64,000 bases of DNA from Limnomonas spitsbergensis (taxonomy: Eukaryota > Chlorophyta > Chlorophyceae > Chlamydomonadales), in the NCBI GenBank assembly GCA_037349105.1, contig JAYJMM010000123.1, positions 8,742,001 through 8,806,000 on the forward strand, written 5' to 3'. Positions within the stretch are counted from its first letter, which is position 1, and every line of letters begins with the position of its first letter. Below, in pieces: positions 1-13,400 of this stretch. The translations under genes were made by a program, and so were the position numbers. The notes beneath the pieces were generated by a model. The model was not told where the DNA came from. It searched no databases and worked only from the letters and a program-made list of their open reading frames with translations.

Positions 1-1472
1 TGATCAGTGATTACCAGGGTGATTACCAACCCGCAGATCACCGAATGACTAGCTACGTGAGCTCGTAATCGGCAGGACGGCTTACTGCACAGTACTGCAC
101 ATATAAATTACGTGACACCTCTAGGCCCTGCACATACAGCTTATCTTGTTCACGCCAGGTTCACTTTGCATTCGTTGCATCCACCGGCGTTTCTACAGAA
201 GCTTCCACACGCAGTGTTGTCACGCCGTCAACGGGATGTTGCCACCTCAGCGAAGCCATCATGGGAGGGCCGCGTTCTTGTCCTTATTATCAACCATATT
301 TGCCGGTGGGTCTGAGTCAGCTTCAGGTGATGTATCTTTCTCTCATGAGCACGGTTCTGATCGTATCAGCTGCTCTCGTCTGACACCCTGGTGGAAGGTG
401 AATGATACCTGTATGTACTTCAAAAAAGTCTTTGCCGCATCGGTGCTCTCTTTTCTTTACGAATGATACCGGTGTCTCCATGCTCAGCCGATGCTCAGCC
501 GACATCAATTTAGCCCGGGATCGAACCCTGGCTGCATACACGAAAATAATCGTCAAGTCACATTGCATACTCTGATTGCAATATATTCACCTGCCGTGCA
601 TCACACGGCCTTCTACATCGCTGTTGTAACTATCATCGTTCTATGTTAGGGAGGGGCAGATGGCCGAAAGATACTTTTCCGACACATCATTTGCGCTGAT
701 TCTCATATTTGTGGTACAGGATCCTGCCTGATGAGCGTCACAGAGGCAGCCCATAACAGGTGATTCAATCCCTCATGGTGCCTTGGTCTAGATGCATTAT
801 CAACAGTCAGCCATGCCTGCCTTGGAGACTTGCGCTGACTGATAATAGCATGCATGGCAAGAGGCATGCTGGGCTGTTGGTGCATGGTGTACGCGTCAAG
901 CACTTCTGCCTCAGTCTTGCTTTTCGGCCATAAAACATCCCATGGTGTTGGCATTTCTTGCAGGTTGAGTGAACACCTGTGTTAAATCCTGCTCTCTATT
1001 AAACAGGCTCAAACCTAAACCCGCGCACTCCTGTACTTTCAGATTAAGATAGCGAGACCGAGCATGGCCCAGCAGCAGGCCCCAGTTACCATGCCCATGC
1101 ATTCTCTTGTAAGCATGCCCAGCTAACCATGTTGAATGCTGTGACATACCCTATGATGGCAGCATATTAATCTGCAGCCACGCGACCCTCCCCCCTTGCC
1201 GCTTGCTGAAAGCGGGTCAGCTCCAATGCCATCTTCTTATCAACTTATCCAGCACACTGTCTTGATTCAAATGTCAGATTTTGATATCAACAAGGATGCT
1301 GCAAATGTGTCAACCCACCCCTGCCCCTGCCCCTGCTCCTGCCACGCCACCCTGCCCCTGCTACACCCCCCTACCGTGTCCCTGCCCCTGCTGCACCACC
1401 CTGCTCCTACTTCTGCTCCTGTCCCTGCTGCCTCACTCTGCACTTGAACCTGACCCCTCTGCACCCCAACAG
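1..1472. other. Upstream region of the nitrilase-like gene; no gene resolved
   Basis: I see no supportable exon here. The stretch from about 1312 to 1470 is a (CCTGCCC/CTGCTCC)-rich pyrimidine tract that reads as Leu/Cys/Pro-rich peptides in all frames and looks like the 3' end of an intron before the exon at 1473. The missing first exon(s) of the downstream gene probably lie here or left of the window. On the minus strand, positions 519-529 match a tRNA B-box (GGTTCGATCC core), but no A-box or cloverleaf accompanies it. Confidence 0.5.
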
Positions 1473-4400
1473 CAGCAGCAGCTACGACGCCACCCAGCTG
1501 CTGGCCTTCAGCATCAACACTTTCCCCTTGAACGGCGCATACATGGGGAACAGAAACTACCAGAAGGACGTGCGAGGGCGGAACCAACTGCTCATGCAGG
1601 TGTGGCAGAGTAGCTGGTCGTGAGGGAAATCGCAAAAGATTACTGAGGTACCATCGAGTGATTGATCTACAATTGCAATGACACGGGGAAGAATCATCCT
1701 GTACGGGAAGGTCTATCCCTAGGGATCACCTATACCTAGGGATTCGTTCAACATCATGAAGGATTGGAAACCACACGTAGTTCTTACTTCTTACTTGCGG
1801 CAGAGTCCTGCAGGGGGGTGAGTTATGATGGGGGGTCAAACAAACACAACAGGTCAAAGTCACCTTTCGGTCTCTGGTGCAATGGCCTGAAGATTTATGT
1901 CAAAGCGTGCCGAGTTGTGCTGCATTTTGCTACCTTGGTAGCACAATCTGGCTAAATCTATGCCAAATCGATCCAAGGTCATGCGCTCAGCATCATCCGG
2001 TTCATGGTCTCAGGCAACACAAGGACCTGCGGATTTGTGCACCGCAGGTCCTTGTGCTGCCCTGTACAGGGTGACCTGTACAGCTGTGCCTTTCCAGCTT
2101 GTTTTTACTTTCTTTGTTTTTCTCTTTGCAAATTCTAGCCCTTTGGAAACAAACGATGGGTTGGATGCGTGGTTTCTGAGCTGTAAAAGAGACACTTGAC
2201 AGGGATTTCTGCACGCCTAATTTCTTGGTTGCTGGCGTTGGACACTCCTGACTTGTTCGGTCTAGGTTCAGCTTCGCCCACAAAACAGTAGCCCAAATCT
2301 TGAGCCTCTTCTCGAATTGTGGGCTTATCGCATGTCTGGTCTGCCTTCCCTTTTTACCTGTATTAATGTAATAATGTGTATTGTAACGGCGCAGACGCGG
2401 ATGCCGCAACGTCTCCTTAACCCTCACCCCCATGCGGGGCATAATTTCCATTCTTTCTTTACATGCGTCTGAATCATGCGTCTGAATCATGCGTCTGAAC
2501 CATGTACCTGAATCATGCGTCTGAATCATGCGTCTGAACCATGTACCTGAATCATGCCTCTGAATGCAGGCTCTGGATAACGCTTACGACTCGAACCACT
2601 GGCTGCGGAACACCAGTGTCCTCAAGGTAGGGGTTAGTTGTTGTTACAAAGTTGACGCAACCACCCACAGCCTTATTTTAGTAGGCTAACACGCAGAACA
2701 ATATGCGCCCTGAGATTTGAATTATGGGAGCCCCCACTCCTTAGGACAGGGCACTGAGTAGGCCAACATGAGATGCACGAAATCACAGATGTCAGCAGAA
2801 GCCTGGGTGCCCAGCTGGGAATCTTCTTAATTTAATTATTCACCAGCCCGGGATTCGCTTTGTCTCTGGCGCTTATTGCCCAGTGCGTTTGTTCATTTAT
2901 TAGCTTTGGATGCGGCCAATGCAATGTTCAGCTGCGGATAAAGTTGAAGAAAGGAAGACAGCTGCATCGCCTGCGGGGCATTGGAGGTCACAGAACAACT
3001 CATTTTGGGCCAAGGCCACATCCTTACTGTCACCCAACACAATTTTGGGCCAAGGCCACATCCTTACTGTCACCTAACACCATTTTGGGCCAAGGCCACA
3101 TCCTTACTGTCACCTAACACCATTTTGGGCCAAGGCCACATCCTTACTGTCACCTAACACCATTTTGGGCCAAGGCCACATCCTTACAGTCACCTAACAC
3201 CATTTTGGGCCAAGGCCACATCCTTACTGTCACCTAACACCATTTTGGGCCAAGGCCACATCCTTACTGTCACCTAACACCATTTTGGGCCAAGGCCACA
3301 TCCTTACTGTCACCTAACACCATTTTGGGCCAAGGCCACATCCTTACTGTCACCTAACACCATTTTGGGCCAAGGCCACATCCTTACTGTCACCTAACAC
3401 CATTTTGGGCCAAGGCCACATCCTTACTGTCACCTAACACCATTTTGGGCCAAGGCCACATCCTTACTGTCACCTAACACCATTTTGGGCCAAGGCCACA
3501 TCCTTACTGTCACCCAACACCATTTTGGGCCAAGGCCACATCCTTACTGTCACCTAACACCATTTTGGGCCAAGGCCACATCCTTACTGTCACCTAACAC
3601 CATTTTGGGCCAAGGCCACATCCTTACTGTCACCCAACACCATTTTGGGCCAAGGCCACATCCTTACTGTCACCTAACACCATTTTGGGCCAAGGCCACA
3701 TCCTTACTGTCACCTAACACCATTTTGGGCCAAGGCCACATCCTTACTGTCACCTAACACCATTTTGGGCCAAGGCCACATCCTTACTGTCACCTAACAC
3801 CATTTTGGGCCAAGGCCACATCCTTACAGTCACCTAACACCATTTTGGGCCAAGGCCACATCCTTACTGTCACCTAACACCATTTTGGGCCAAGGCCACA
3901 TCCTTACTGTCACCTAACACCATTTTGGGCCAAGGCCACATCCTTACTGTCACCCAACACCATTTTGGGCCAAGGCCACATCCTTACTGTCACCTAACAC
4001 CATTTTGGGCCAAGGCCACATCCTTACAGTCACCTAACACCATTGAGTACAGCTTAAGGGCTCACAAGCCGCAAGGCAGGGCCAAGCGGCCCCCCTCTGA
4101 TATCAGATACCATTGTCTTTCGAACGGACCCACCTTCACTACCAGACTTCCAAAACAAAATCAAATCAAGCCTGCACTGCTTGTTAAATCAGCCGGTGTT
4201 CACCTGTTTATAAACTCAAATAAACGTGTACCGGTACATCATGGTTGTCCCTGGCAGATGGCCCCACAGCCCAAACCCCTGACAAGCAGCTCCACGACCC
4301 CCCCAGACCGCCCAGCCCCCATGCCACCCTCCTTATCTCTGTCCCTGCTTCTGCCCTCCTCAGATCACCCGCTTTCCCACTCCCTGCTCCCTCCCTCCCC

Positions 4401-7400
4401 ACACCACATCACTCCCATGCTTTCTGCCCCCACCCTCTCCAGACCTTCCCGCACCCCGGACTCCCTGCTCCCACCTTCCTCCCTCCTGTCCAGGTATTCC
4501 TCGTTCCAGAGTTCTTCTTCCGCGGCCCGACTGGTGCATACAACATCACAGACATGCTCATGGACGAGGCGTCGCCTGATGGTGCCCACCTGCTCAATGG
4601 GGAGATGGCTGCATACCTGACGGGTGAGCTTCATGGTGCTGTTTCAGCATCCATGCACCCATCCATGCACCCATCCATGCACCCATCCATGCACCCATCT
4701 ATGCACCCAGCTGTAGCCTATGAAGGGGCAAAACAGAGCCATCCAAAAGAGCAGAGGGGGCGAGTGGTAACATCTGAACGATGAATGATGGACGGCAAAT
4801 AAGAAAATAATAAATAATATAACCAAATTAAAGCCTATCACGTCAAAAGAAGCCAGGGAACTTTACCTAAATTGATGAATGCACTCACCAGTAGAAGTGT
4901 TTGTGATGGTGCCTACATGCATGGTCTTGCAAACGGTGCATTGAGTGCACACCCGCACATAGCTCTGGCATGCCCACAGCCCACATTCACACATTCACTT
5001 CTGCACACTTGCACTCATGCACACAAACTTTGAGATGCATGTCCGCAAATGACTTTCCGTGCGCCCAGGAAGGAGAGCCCTCAATTTTCTGTTGCTTACA
5101 CCCGCTCGCCTGCGCTCACTGATTGTGCCCCAAAACCCTGCACCCCCTCCCCTGTGCGCAGACAAGAAGTTCGAGCACTGGCTGTTCATCATGGGTACGG
5201 TGGTGTTCACACAGTATGCGCCTGAAGACCCGGAGGCGTACGAGAACCTGTTGTACTTCAACGCGGGACTGGTGTACTGGTGCGCTTGGGAGCTCAATTG
5301 CAGGGGTAGCCATGGGAACTTGCATGGGTAGCCATGGGAACTAGTCAGTCTTGGTTTCAGGGACCTCAGCACCCTAGAGTATCAGACCAACTTTGGGGGC
5401 TGTTTATTAGCTACCAAGGGGTCAATCTGGACCCGTCTAAAGCCGGTCGGGACTGGCCTACTGCCGGTCGGTCTGCAGCCGGAGGGCCAGGCAGCAGGGT
5501 GTGCTGCATCAGGTCTCCAAGACCATGCAAGCAGGGGATACTGGCATGACCCACCTACAGCAGTTGTTTCAAACGACCAGGCATGCTGTACCAGGCATGT
5601 TGTACCAGGCATGTTGTACCAGAAGCCTTAGGCCGCTGGCCAGGATTCTGCTCAATATAAAACCAGTGAAGGCCGCAGGCCGCTGTACCTCAGAGGCGAG
5701 GATCCCAGTGGATGCGATTGAGCCATCACAAGTTACACCCCATTGCCGAAATATGAGAAGTAGCAGAGTAGACATGGACGGTGTTGGGATCACGAGCAGT
5801 GAGTATGGCAGCACGTGTGTAGTGTCGCGGCGGCGTGTGCATGGGCATGGGTGTGGAGCACAGGGTCAGCTTTGACCCCAAGTGCATGCACATGCGCCGA
5901 TAGTCTAGTCCTCATGCTTCAAACTCTTCAAGTATAAAGCTGGTTATGGTGTTGTTAAGTTAAAGATTCGAGGGGTCTGCGTTATCCACGCGACTCGATG
6001 ATTAAGGGACAAGGTCTGTCACCACGATTAAAGCCAGTTAGTAGTTGAGGGTGTAGGGTTTAGGCCCTGCATCTCGAGGGTTATGCATTATTCACAGGAC
6101 TCGACAAACAAGGGATGAGGTCTGTCACCAGGATTAAAGCCAGGTTGTAGTTAAGGGTGTAGGGTGTAGGCCCTGCAACTCGAGGGTCATGCATTATTCA
6201 CACGACTCGACAAACAAGTGATGAGGTCTGTCACTAGGATTAAAGCCAGTTTGTAGTTTAGGGTCTAGGGCGAAGGCCCTAGACAAGGCATGTAACCTGG
6301 GCCAGGCCCTGAGCGAAGACTCTGAGCCTGAACCCTGCTTTAGATCCACTCTTGCCTTGTCCAAAGGCAGTTATTGGGAGTATTTCAATTTGAAGGTTTT
6401 GGCCCTGGACTTGTGTGACCCTTAATCCTAAACTTGTGACCCTTAACCCTGTTTTTGTGACTGCCGACCTTGTGACCCTTAACCCCAAATTTGGTGAAAA
6501 CCTGAACTAATGACTCCAACCGCTGAAGCTGGTGAAACCTTATATCCGTGACCTCAAACCCTGTTTTTGTAGGGGCGGCTCCTCGGAGAGATGGTTGATA
6601 TTCAAGCAGTTTATTTCGCAAATTGACTTTGTGGGAAAAAATCATCGGAAGGATGTGCCTGACCCCATGGTGGTAAGTAGAGACTAACATGATGGCGGTG
6701 AGAATGGAATCAAGGGGTGCTCTTCGTCAGTAAGGCATTGCCAAACCCGTGGGTTCAAAACGCCGGGGGAATTGGTGGGCGGCAGCCCCCTGATTAGGTT
6801 TTACGCCGGGGGTTCGGGGGGCGGCAGCCCCCTGATTAGGTTTTAAGTCGGGGGTTCGGGGTCGGAAGCCCCCAGATTAGGTTTTAAGCCGGGGGGTCGG
6901 GGGGCGGCAGCCCCCAGATTAGGTCTTAAGCCGGGGGGTCGGGGGGCGGCAGCCCCCAGATTAGGTCTTAAGCCGGGGCTTCGGGGGGCGGCAGCCATGG
7001 TACTCAAACTTAAGGCCTGAGCGTAGGCTAAGGGTTAAGATTTAGGCAGGTAGGGGTTCAGGGAGTTACAGGTTAAGAGCTGGGGGTTCAAAGTTTGAAT
7101 TGCCTGCATATGAGGGGTTAGGGTTAGGCACACATGCTGAGGCGGCATGCACGGGGTTTTGGGCAAGTTGTTTCCCCTCCGTGCCTCAGCTGCATGTCAG
7201 CTACCCTGATGCCTCTGGCTAGATCCCCCATTAGTGGCCAGCCAAACTGCTTTGGCCGTCAGTCATAGGCCGGTCCTGGTTTGAGAGGTTACTTAGGTAA
7301 TCTAGGCCTAATCGGGCCTAAGGCAGCCACAGGGCGGCCTGACAAAGGGGGACCCGCAGCCGAAAAAAGAAACACTGGTTTTGAGTTACAGTTTAGGCAC

Positions 7401-10400
7401 ACGCACAGTGACCTCAGGCAAGGGGGGGGTTAATGTGGAAGAGCATGGAGGACTGCGTTTGTGGCGCTTGGGCTCATCAAATCCTATCAGCCAGCGGGTT
7501 GCCCCCTCTGTCACATGCTAGATGAATCTAACAAAACCTATGCCGTATCAGCTGCCTTGGTAGTACAATACGGCTAAACCTGTGCCGTATCAGCTGCCTT
7601 GGGAGTACAATACGGCTAAACCTGTGCCGTATCAGCTGCCTTGGGAGTACAATACGGCTAAACCTGTGCCGTATCAGCTGCCTTGGGAGTACAATACGGC
7701 TAAACCTGTGCCGTATCAGCTGCCTTGGGAGTACAATACGGCTAAACCTGTGCTGTATCAGCTGCCTTGGGAGTACAATACGGCTAAACCTGTGCCGTAT
7801 CAGCTGCCTTGGGAGTACAATACGGCTTAACCTGTGCCGTATCAGCTGCCTTGGGAGTACAATACGGCTAAACCTGTGTTGTATCAGCTGCCTTGGGAGT
7901 ACAATACGGCTAAACCTGTGCCGTATCAGCTGCCTTGGGAGTACAATACGGCTAAACCTGTGCCGTATCAGCTGCCTTGGGAGTACAATACGGCTAAACC
8001 TGTGCCGTATCAGCTGCCTTGGGAGTACAATACGGCTAAACCTGTGCCGTATCAGCTGCCTTGGGAGTACAATACGGCTTAACCTGTGCCGTATCAGCTG
8101 CCTTGGGAGTACAATACGGCTAAACCTGTGCCGTATCAGCTGCCTTGGGAGTACAATACGGCTAAACCTGTGCCGTATCAGCTGCCTTGGGAGTACAATA
8201 CGGCTAAACCTGTGCCGTATCAGCTGCCTTGGGAGTACAATACGGCTAAACCTGTGCCGTATCAGCTGCCTTGGGAGTACAATACGGCTAAACCTGTGCC
8301 GTATCAGCTGCCTTGGGAGTACAATACGGCTAAACCTGTGCCGTATCAGCTGCCTTGGGAGTACAATACGGCTAAACCTGTGCCGTATCAGCTGCCTTGG
8401 GAGTACAATACGGCTAAACCTGTGCCGTATCAGCTGCCTTGGGAGTACAATACGGCCTAACCTGTGCCGTATCAGCTGCCTTGGGAGTACAATACGGCTA
8501 AACCTGTGCCGTATCAGCTGCCTTGGGAGTACAATACGGCTAAACCTGTGTCGTATCAGCTGCCTTGGGAGTACAATACGGCTAAACCTGTGCCGTATCA
8601 GCTGCCTTGGGAGTACAATACGGCTTAACCTGTGCCGTATCAGCTGCCTTGGGAGTACAATACGGCTAAACCTGTGCCGTATCAGCTGCCTTGGGAGTAC
8701 AATACGGCTAAACCTGTGCCGTATCAGCTGCCTTGGGAGTACAATACGGCTAAACCTGTGCCGTATCAGCTGCCTTGGGAGTACAATACGGCTTAACCTG
8801 TGCCGTATCAGCTGCCTTGGGAGTACAATACGGCTAAACCTGTGTCGTATCAGCTGCCTTGGGAGTACAATACGGCTAAACCTGTGCCGTATCAGCTGCC
8901 TTGGGAGTACAATACGGCTTAACCTGTGCCGTATCAGCTGCCTTGGGAGTACAATACGGCTAAACCTGTGTCGTATCAGCTGCCTTGGGAGTACAATACG
9001 GCTAAACCTGTGCCGTATCAGCTGCCTTGGGAGTACAATACGGCTTAACCTGTGCCGTATCAGCTGCCTTGGGAGTACAATACGGCTTAACCTGTGCCGT
9101 ATCAGCTGCCTTGGGAGTACAATACGGCTAAACCTGTGCCGTATCAGCTGCCTTGGGAGTACAATACGGCTAAACCTGTGCCGTATCAGCTGCCTTGGGA
9201 GTACAATACGGCTAAACCTGTGCCGTATCAGCTGCCTTGGGAGTACAATACGGCTAAACCTGTGCCGTATCAGCTGCCTTGGGAGTACAATACGGCTAAA
9301 CCTGTGCCGTATCAGCTGCCTTGGGAGTACAATACGGCTAAACCTGTGCCGTATCAGCTGCCTTGGGAGTACAATACGGCTAAACCTGTGCCGTATCAGC
9401 TGCCTTGGGAGTACAATACGGCTAAACCTGTGCTGTATCAGCTGCCTTGGGAGTACAATACGGCTAAACCTGTGCCGTATCAGCTGCCTTGGGAGTACAA
9501 TACGGCTAAACCTGTGCCGTATCAGCTGCCTTGGGAGTACAATACGGCTTAACCTGTGCCGTATCAGCTGCCTTGGGAGTACAATACGGCTTAACCTGTG
9601 CCGTATCAGCTGCCTTGGGAGTACAATACGGCTAAACCTGTGTCGTATCAGCTGCCTTGGGAGTACAATACGGCTAAACCTGTGCCGTATCAGCTGCCTT
9701 GGGAGTACAATACGGCTAAACCTGTGCCGTATCAGCTGCCTTGGGAGTACAATACGGCTAAACCTGTGCCGTATCAGCTGCCTTGGGAGTACAATACGGC
9801 TAAACCTGTGCCGTATCAGCTGCCTTGGGAGTACAATACGGCTAAACCTGTGCCGTATCAGCTGCCTTGGGAGTACAATACGGCTAAACCTGTGCCGTAT
9901 CAGCTGCCTTGGGAGTACAATACGGCTAAACCTGTGCCGTATCAGCTGCCTTGGGAGTACAATACGGCTAAACCTGTGCCGTATCAGCTGCCTTGGGAGT
10001 ACAATACGGCTAAACCTGTGCTGTATCAGCTGCCTTGGGAGTACAATACGGCTAAACCTGTGCCGTATCAGCTGCCTTGGGAGTACAATACGGCTAAACC
10101 TGTGCCGTATCAGCTGCCTTGGGAGTACAATACGGCTAAACCTGTGCCGTATCAGCTGCCTTGGGAGTACAATACGGCTAAACCTGTGCCGTATCAGCTG
10201 CCTTGGGAGTACAATACGGCTAAACCTGTGCCGTATCAGCTGCCTTGGGAGTACAATACGGCCTAACCTGTGCCGTATCAGCTGCCTTGGGAGTACAATA
10301 CGGCTAAACCTGTGCCGTATCAGCTGCCTTGGGAGTACAATACGGCCTAACCTGTGCCGTATCAGCTGCCTTGGGAATACTATACGGCTTAACATGTGCC

Positions 10401-13400
10401 GTATGGTGCTGGATCATGCTATATAGGAAGTACAAACAGGCTCAATCTAGGCAGTATCGTGCTGTATCATGCTACCTTTGCAGCACAATCCGACAAAACC
10501 CATGCAGTATTGTGCCGCATTGTGCTCTTAAGTGCAATCCGGCTAAATCTGGGCTGTATCATGCCGGATGGTGCCTGCAGCTACGTAGGTTGAACCACCC
10601 TGCTAAACCTGTGCCGTATCGTGCTACCTTGCTATCAATTCTTCAAATTCCAATCATTTACCTCCCCCCAATTGCTATTGATTAAATATTTAAATACATT
10701 ATTGACTTGTTATCACTTGCACGCATCTCATTGCAATTGTCCATACATGTCCCCAGTCCCCCATTTAAATTCATTGCACATCCCCTCCCCCCCACACATT
10801 GTCCAGAACCTAACCATGCAGAAATACAGCAAGCCTACCCCGGAGGTGTATCAGCTGATGGCAGGTGGCAACTACTCCATGGTGAACCGCAGCGTCATCC
10901 AGGTAACCCAAAGTAGACAATGACCGGTATCCCGGTACTCGTATAGGGTTTACGTCGACCCTGTACCATTGCAGACGTAATCTTATTGGGAGTTTTCGGT
11001 TTAAAGCTGTTTTTAAAGAGGGCCTTTTTCGCAATGCGTCCAAGCAGCGGAATCTCGAAAGAATATTCTTCAATGCATTAAAAAAATAGTTTGTTTTCCC
11101 GACCATAGCGTTATCAGGTTAGGGACAAGTAGATCGCAAAGCCTCATTGAAGGATGCATCAATCAAGGTGGCTGCTTGCAATGCACACTTATGTCAATGG
11201 CAAGCAGGTCACAAGTTCTCGAGGGACATGGCTGGCCGTTTTGAGGAGGAAATGAGTGGGTCATAAGGGAAGGAGTGCTCTGCCCTAGCTCCTCACTGCT
11301 TTCACCAGTGTGCCAAGGTTGAGGCGGCAGTCCTGAAGGATCTGAAGATTGGCAGATATTGTCCATTTATCCTTGTTACTGATGCATTTAACTGTATCAT
11401 GAAGGGCAGTCGCCACTTATTTTCAGTATGCACTCAGCAACTCCTTGGGGGGCTGCCTGGTGGCCACCGATCCTGACAGGCCTATGGCTGGTTAAAAGGG
11501 ATCTAAATTCTAGCTGCAGAACGACCGGGAAGGGTGTAACCCTGACACTGGTGGCCCAAACAGCATGGTTTGTTGTTCCAGGCCCTGGCAGCCAATGCAG
11601 TTACAAGGGAGCTGAAGCGTATGCACGATCAGCAGGGGTTATGCACGGCCCGCACCCTATCAGGAACAGTGGCCACCTAACATGCCAGACATGCTTTGAA
11701 ACCCGAAACCCGACCTTCTGCCAAAATGCCATACAAGATATGTACCTTGAAATATTGAACTCGAACATGCTTCCGACGGTTTTGGATTGACCCTTGTCCT
11801 ACCCTTGCCCAGGTCGGAGGATTGGACATAGGTATTGAGATATGTGTCGACCACATCAACGCCGTGCTGTGCGACGACATCGGTCCCGACGGAATGGTGA
11901 GAGAGGCATGCAAGTATGATACGTTGATAAGTAAAGACAAGTTGCATGAGCATGAACATGTAATATGTTAGCAGCCCTACCCTCGCTAGGGATTTGCTGT
12001 ATTTCCTGCTCAGTTAGCCGCTCACCTGGCCCCCTCGACAATTCGCCATGCAGTGCAATATGCAGGGGTGCACAGATTATGTTATACTGTTTTTCAACCA
12101 CTTGGCCCTCTTCCCCTTTTTTTCTGTCCCCTCTGCCTTCTGTCCCCTTCTTACTTTACCCCATTTGGCCCTCTGCCCCCTTGGCCCTCTGTCCCCACCA
12201 GAGGCCAGCAAGGATGAGGTGTCTTGTCCTTCACCCTGAAACCTCTTGCCAATGGTGCTCATTTCAAATAGTACGCCATGTTTAATTTCTTCTTGTCCTT
12301 GCTGCCTCCCCAGGTTGATCTCCAGCTCTTGGTTTCCGGTGGCGTTTTCTTATCCAAAGGTCCAGTATGCGTGCCCAGGGTAAGTGTCCAAGTTGTGTAT
12401 GTTTAACAATTTTAAGGCTTTCTGAGGCCATGCTAGATCATCAAAAACTTCAGGAACAAGAAAACGAGCAGCAAGAAAATAGCCGCAAGGAGAAGAGCAA
12501 CAGGTTTATGACAGGTTATCAGTGGGCACAGATCCTAGTGCGCTTCTACATATTTTTTCATCAGAGGAATGTCTGGCAGCGTCATGCTAACCATGCATGT
12601 ACCGAGCCACGTTTTGGCGGTTGCCGGGCTTTGACCACTGGGCGGACTGGGCTCAAAACACGAATGGCACACTCAAATGGCAAGCACGAGCGGCCTTTGG
12701 CCTTGAGGGCGCGTATGAGTGATATAACTACATGAGTTGTAGCTGACAAGCACTGTATATCCTGGGCACTATCCTAGGCCTTTGCCTTACTTTTTCAGCC
12801 TTTTGATTGTCCCTTAACTTTATTTCCCACTTTCCTCCTCTTTTTCCTGCCCCCTTGTGTTTGTGCCGTTTTTCCTCCCAACCCTTAAGTTAGGCGCCCA
12901 CGCGGCCAAGCCTTTTTGAGCAGGGCCCAGAGGTGTAACGTCATTGACTAGGATCTTACCCTCCTCCCTATTGCACCCTTCCTTTTGCGCTACCGTGGAC
13001 CCCCAAATCCCGCCAGCCTAGCCTACCTGTCTGTCTCATCTCTCCATGCGCTCTTTCTGAGCAACGGCTCGTTTCCATGCAGACAGGCCTGGGTTGACAT
13101 AACAATGCTGTCCTAAACCGAAGCCCTTTGCTCATCCGCAGAACGGTCCAGTCTTCCAAGCGGATGGGTCTGGCAGCTCGGCCGTTAACGGCAACGCGTG
13201 GGGGCAAGGTCGGGTGATAGACAATCCCGAGGCTGGTGAGCTGACAGGATCCGCCTCGGCTGCTTTCGCTGTGCTGTTGGGAGTGAAGCCAAGTGCTGAC
13301 TGGTGACATGGTCACTGGCTGCACTGGAACACTGCTTCAGAGACTTATCCCAACTGCTGACTGGCTGCATACTAGCCATGGGACCAAAATCCAGCTAGCC

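Noticed and set aside
505..580. tRNA gene on the minus strand (B-box GGTTCGATCC)
   Set aside because: The T-arm has a mismatch, and no A-box, anticodon arm or matching acceptor stem could be placed upstream. At most it is a tRNA-derived fragment.
1258..1300. Possible start ATGTCAGATTTTGAT, similar to the GALE start
   Set aside because: The similarity to ATGTCAGACTTCGAC at 49325 is short, and no Rossmann sequence follows; the frame runs into a pyrimidine tract.
3001..4044. CRISPR-like regular repeat
   Set aside because: Units are contiguous with no variable spacers, and the DNA is eukaryotic; it is a minisatellite. The same holds for the other arrays.
5272..5331. Read-through of nitrilase-like exon 4 (VYWCAWELNCRG...)
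   Set aside because: The frame ends at a stop shortly after, and only a donor at 5272 gives the phase needed for the exon at 10807.
7528..10395. 955-codon minus-strand open frame encoding a perfect 14-residue repeat
   Set aside because: It exactly covers the 42-bp minisatellite; a stop-free unit divisible by three stays open automatically. No non-repeat sequence or splice context supports a gene.
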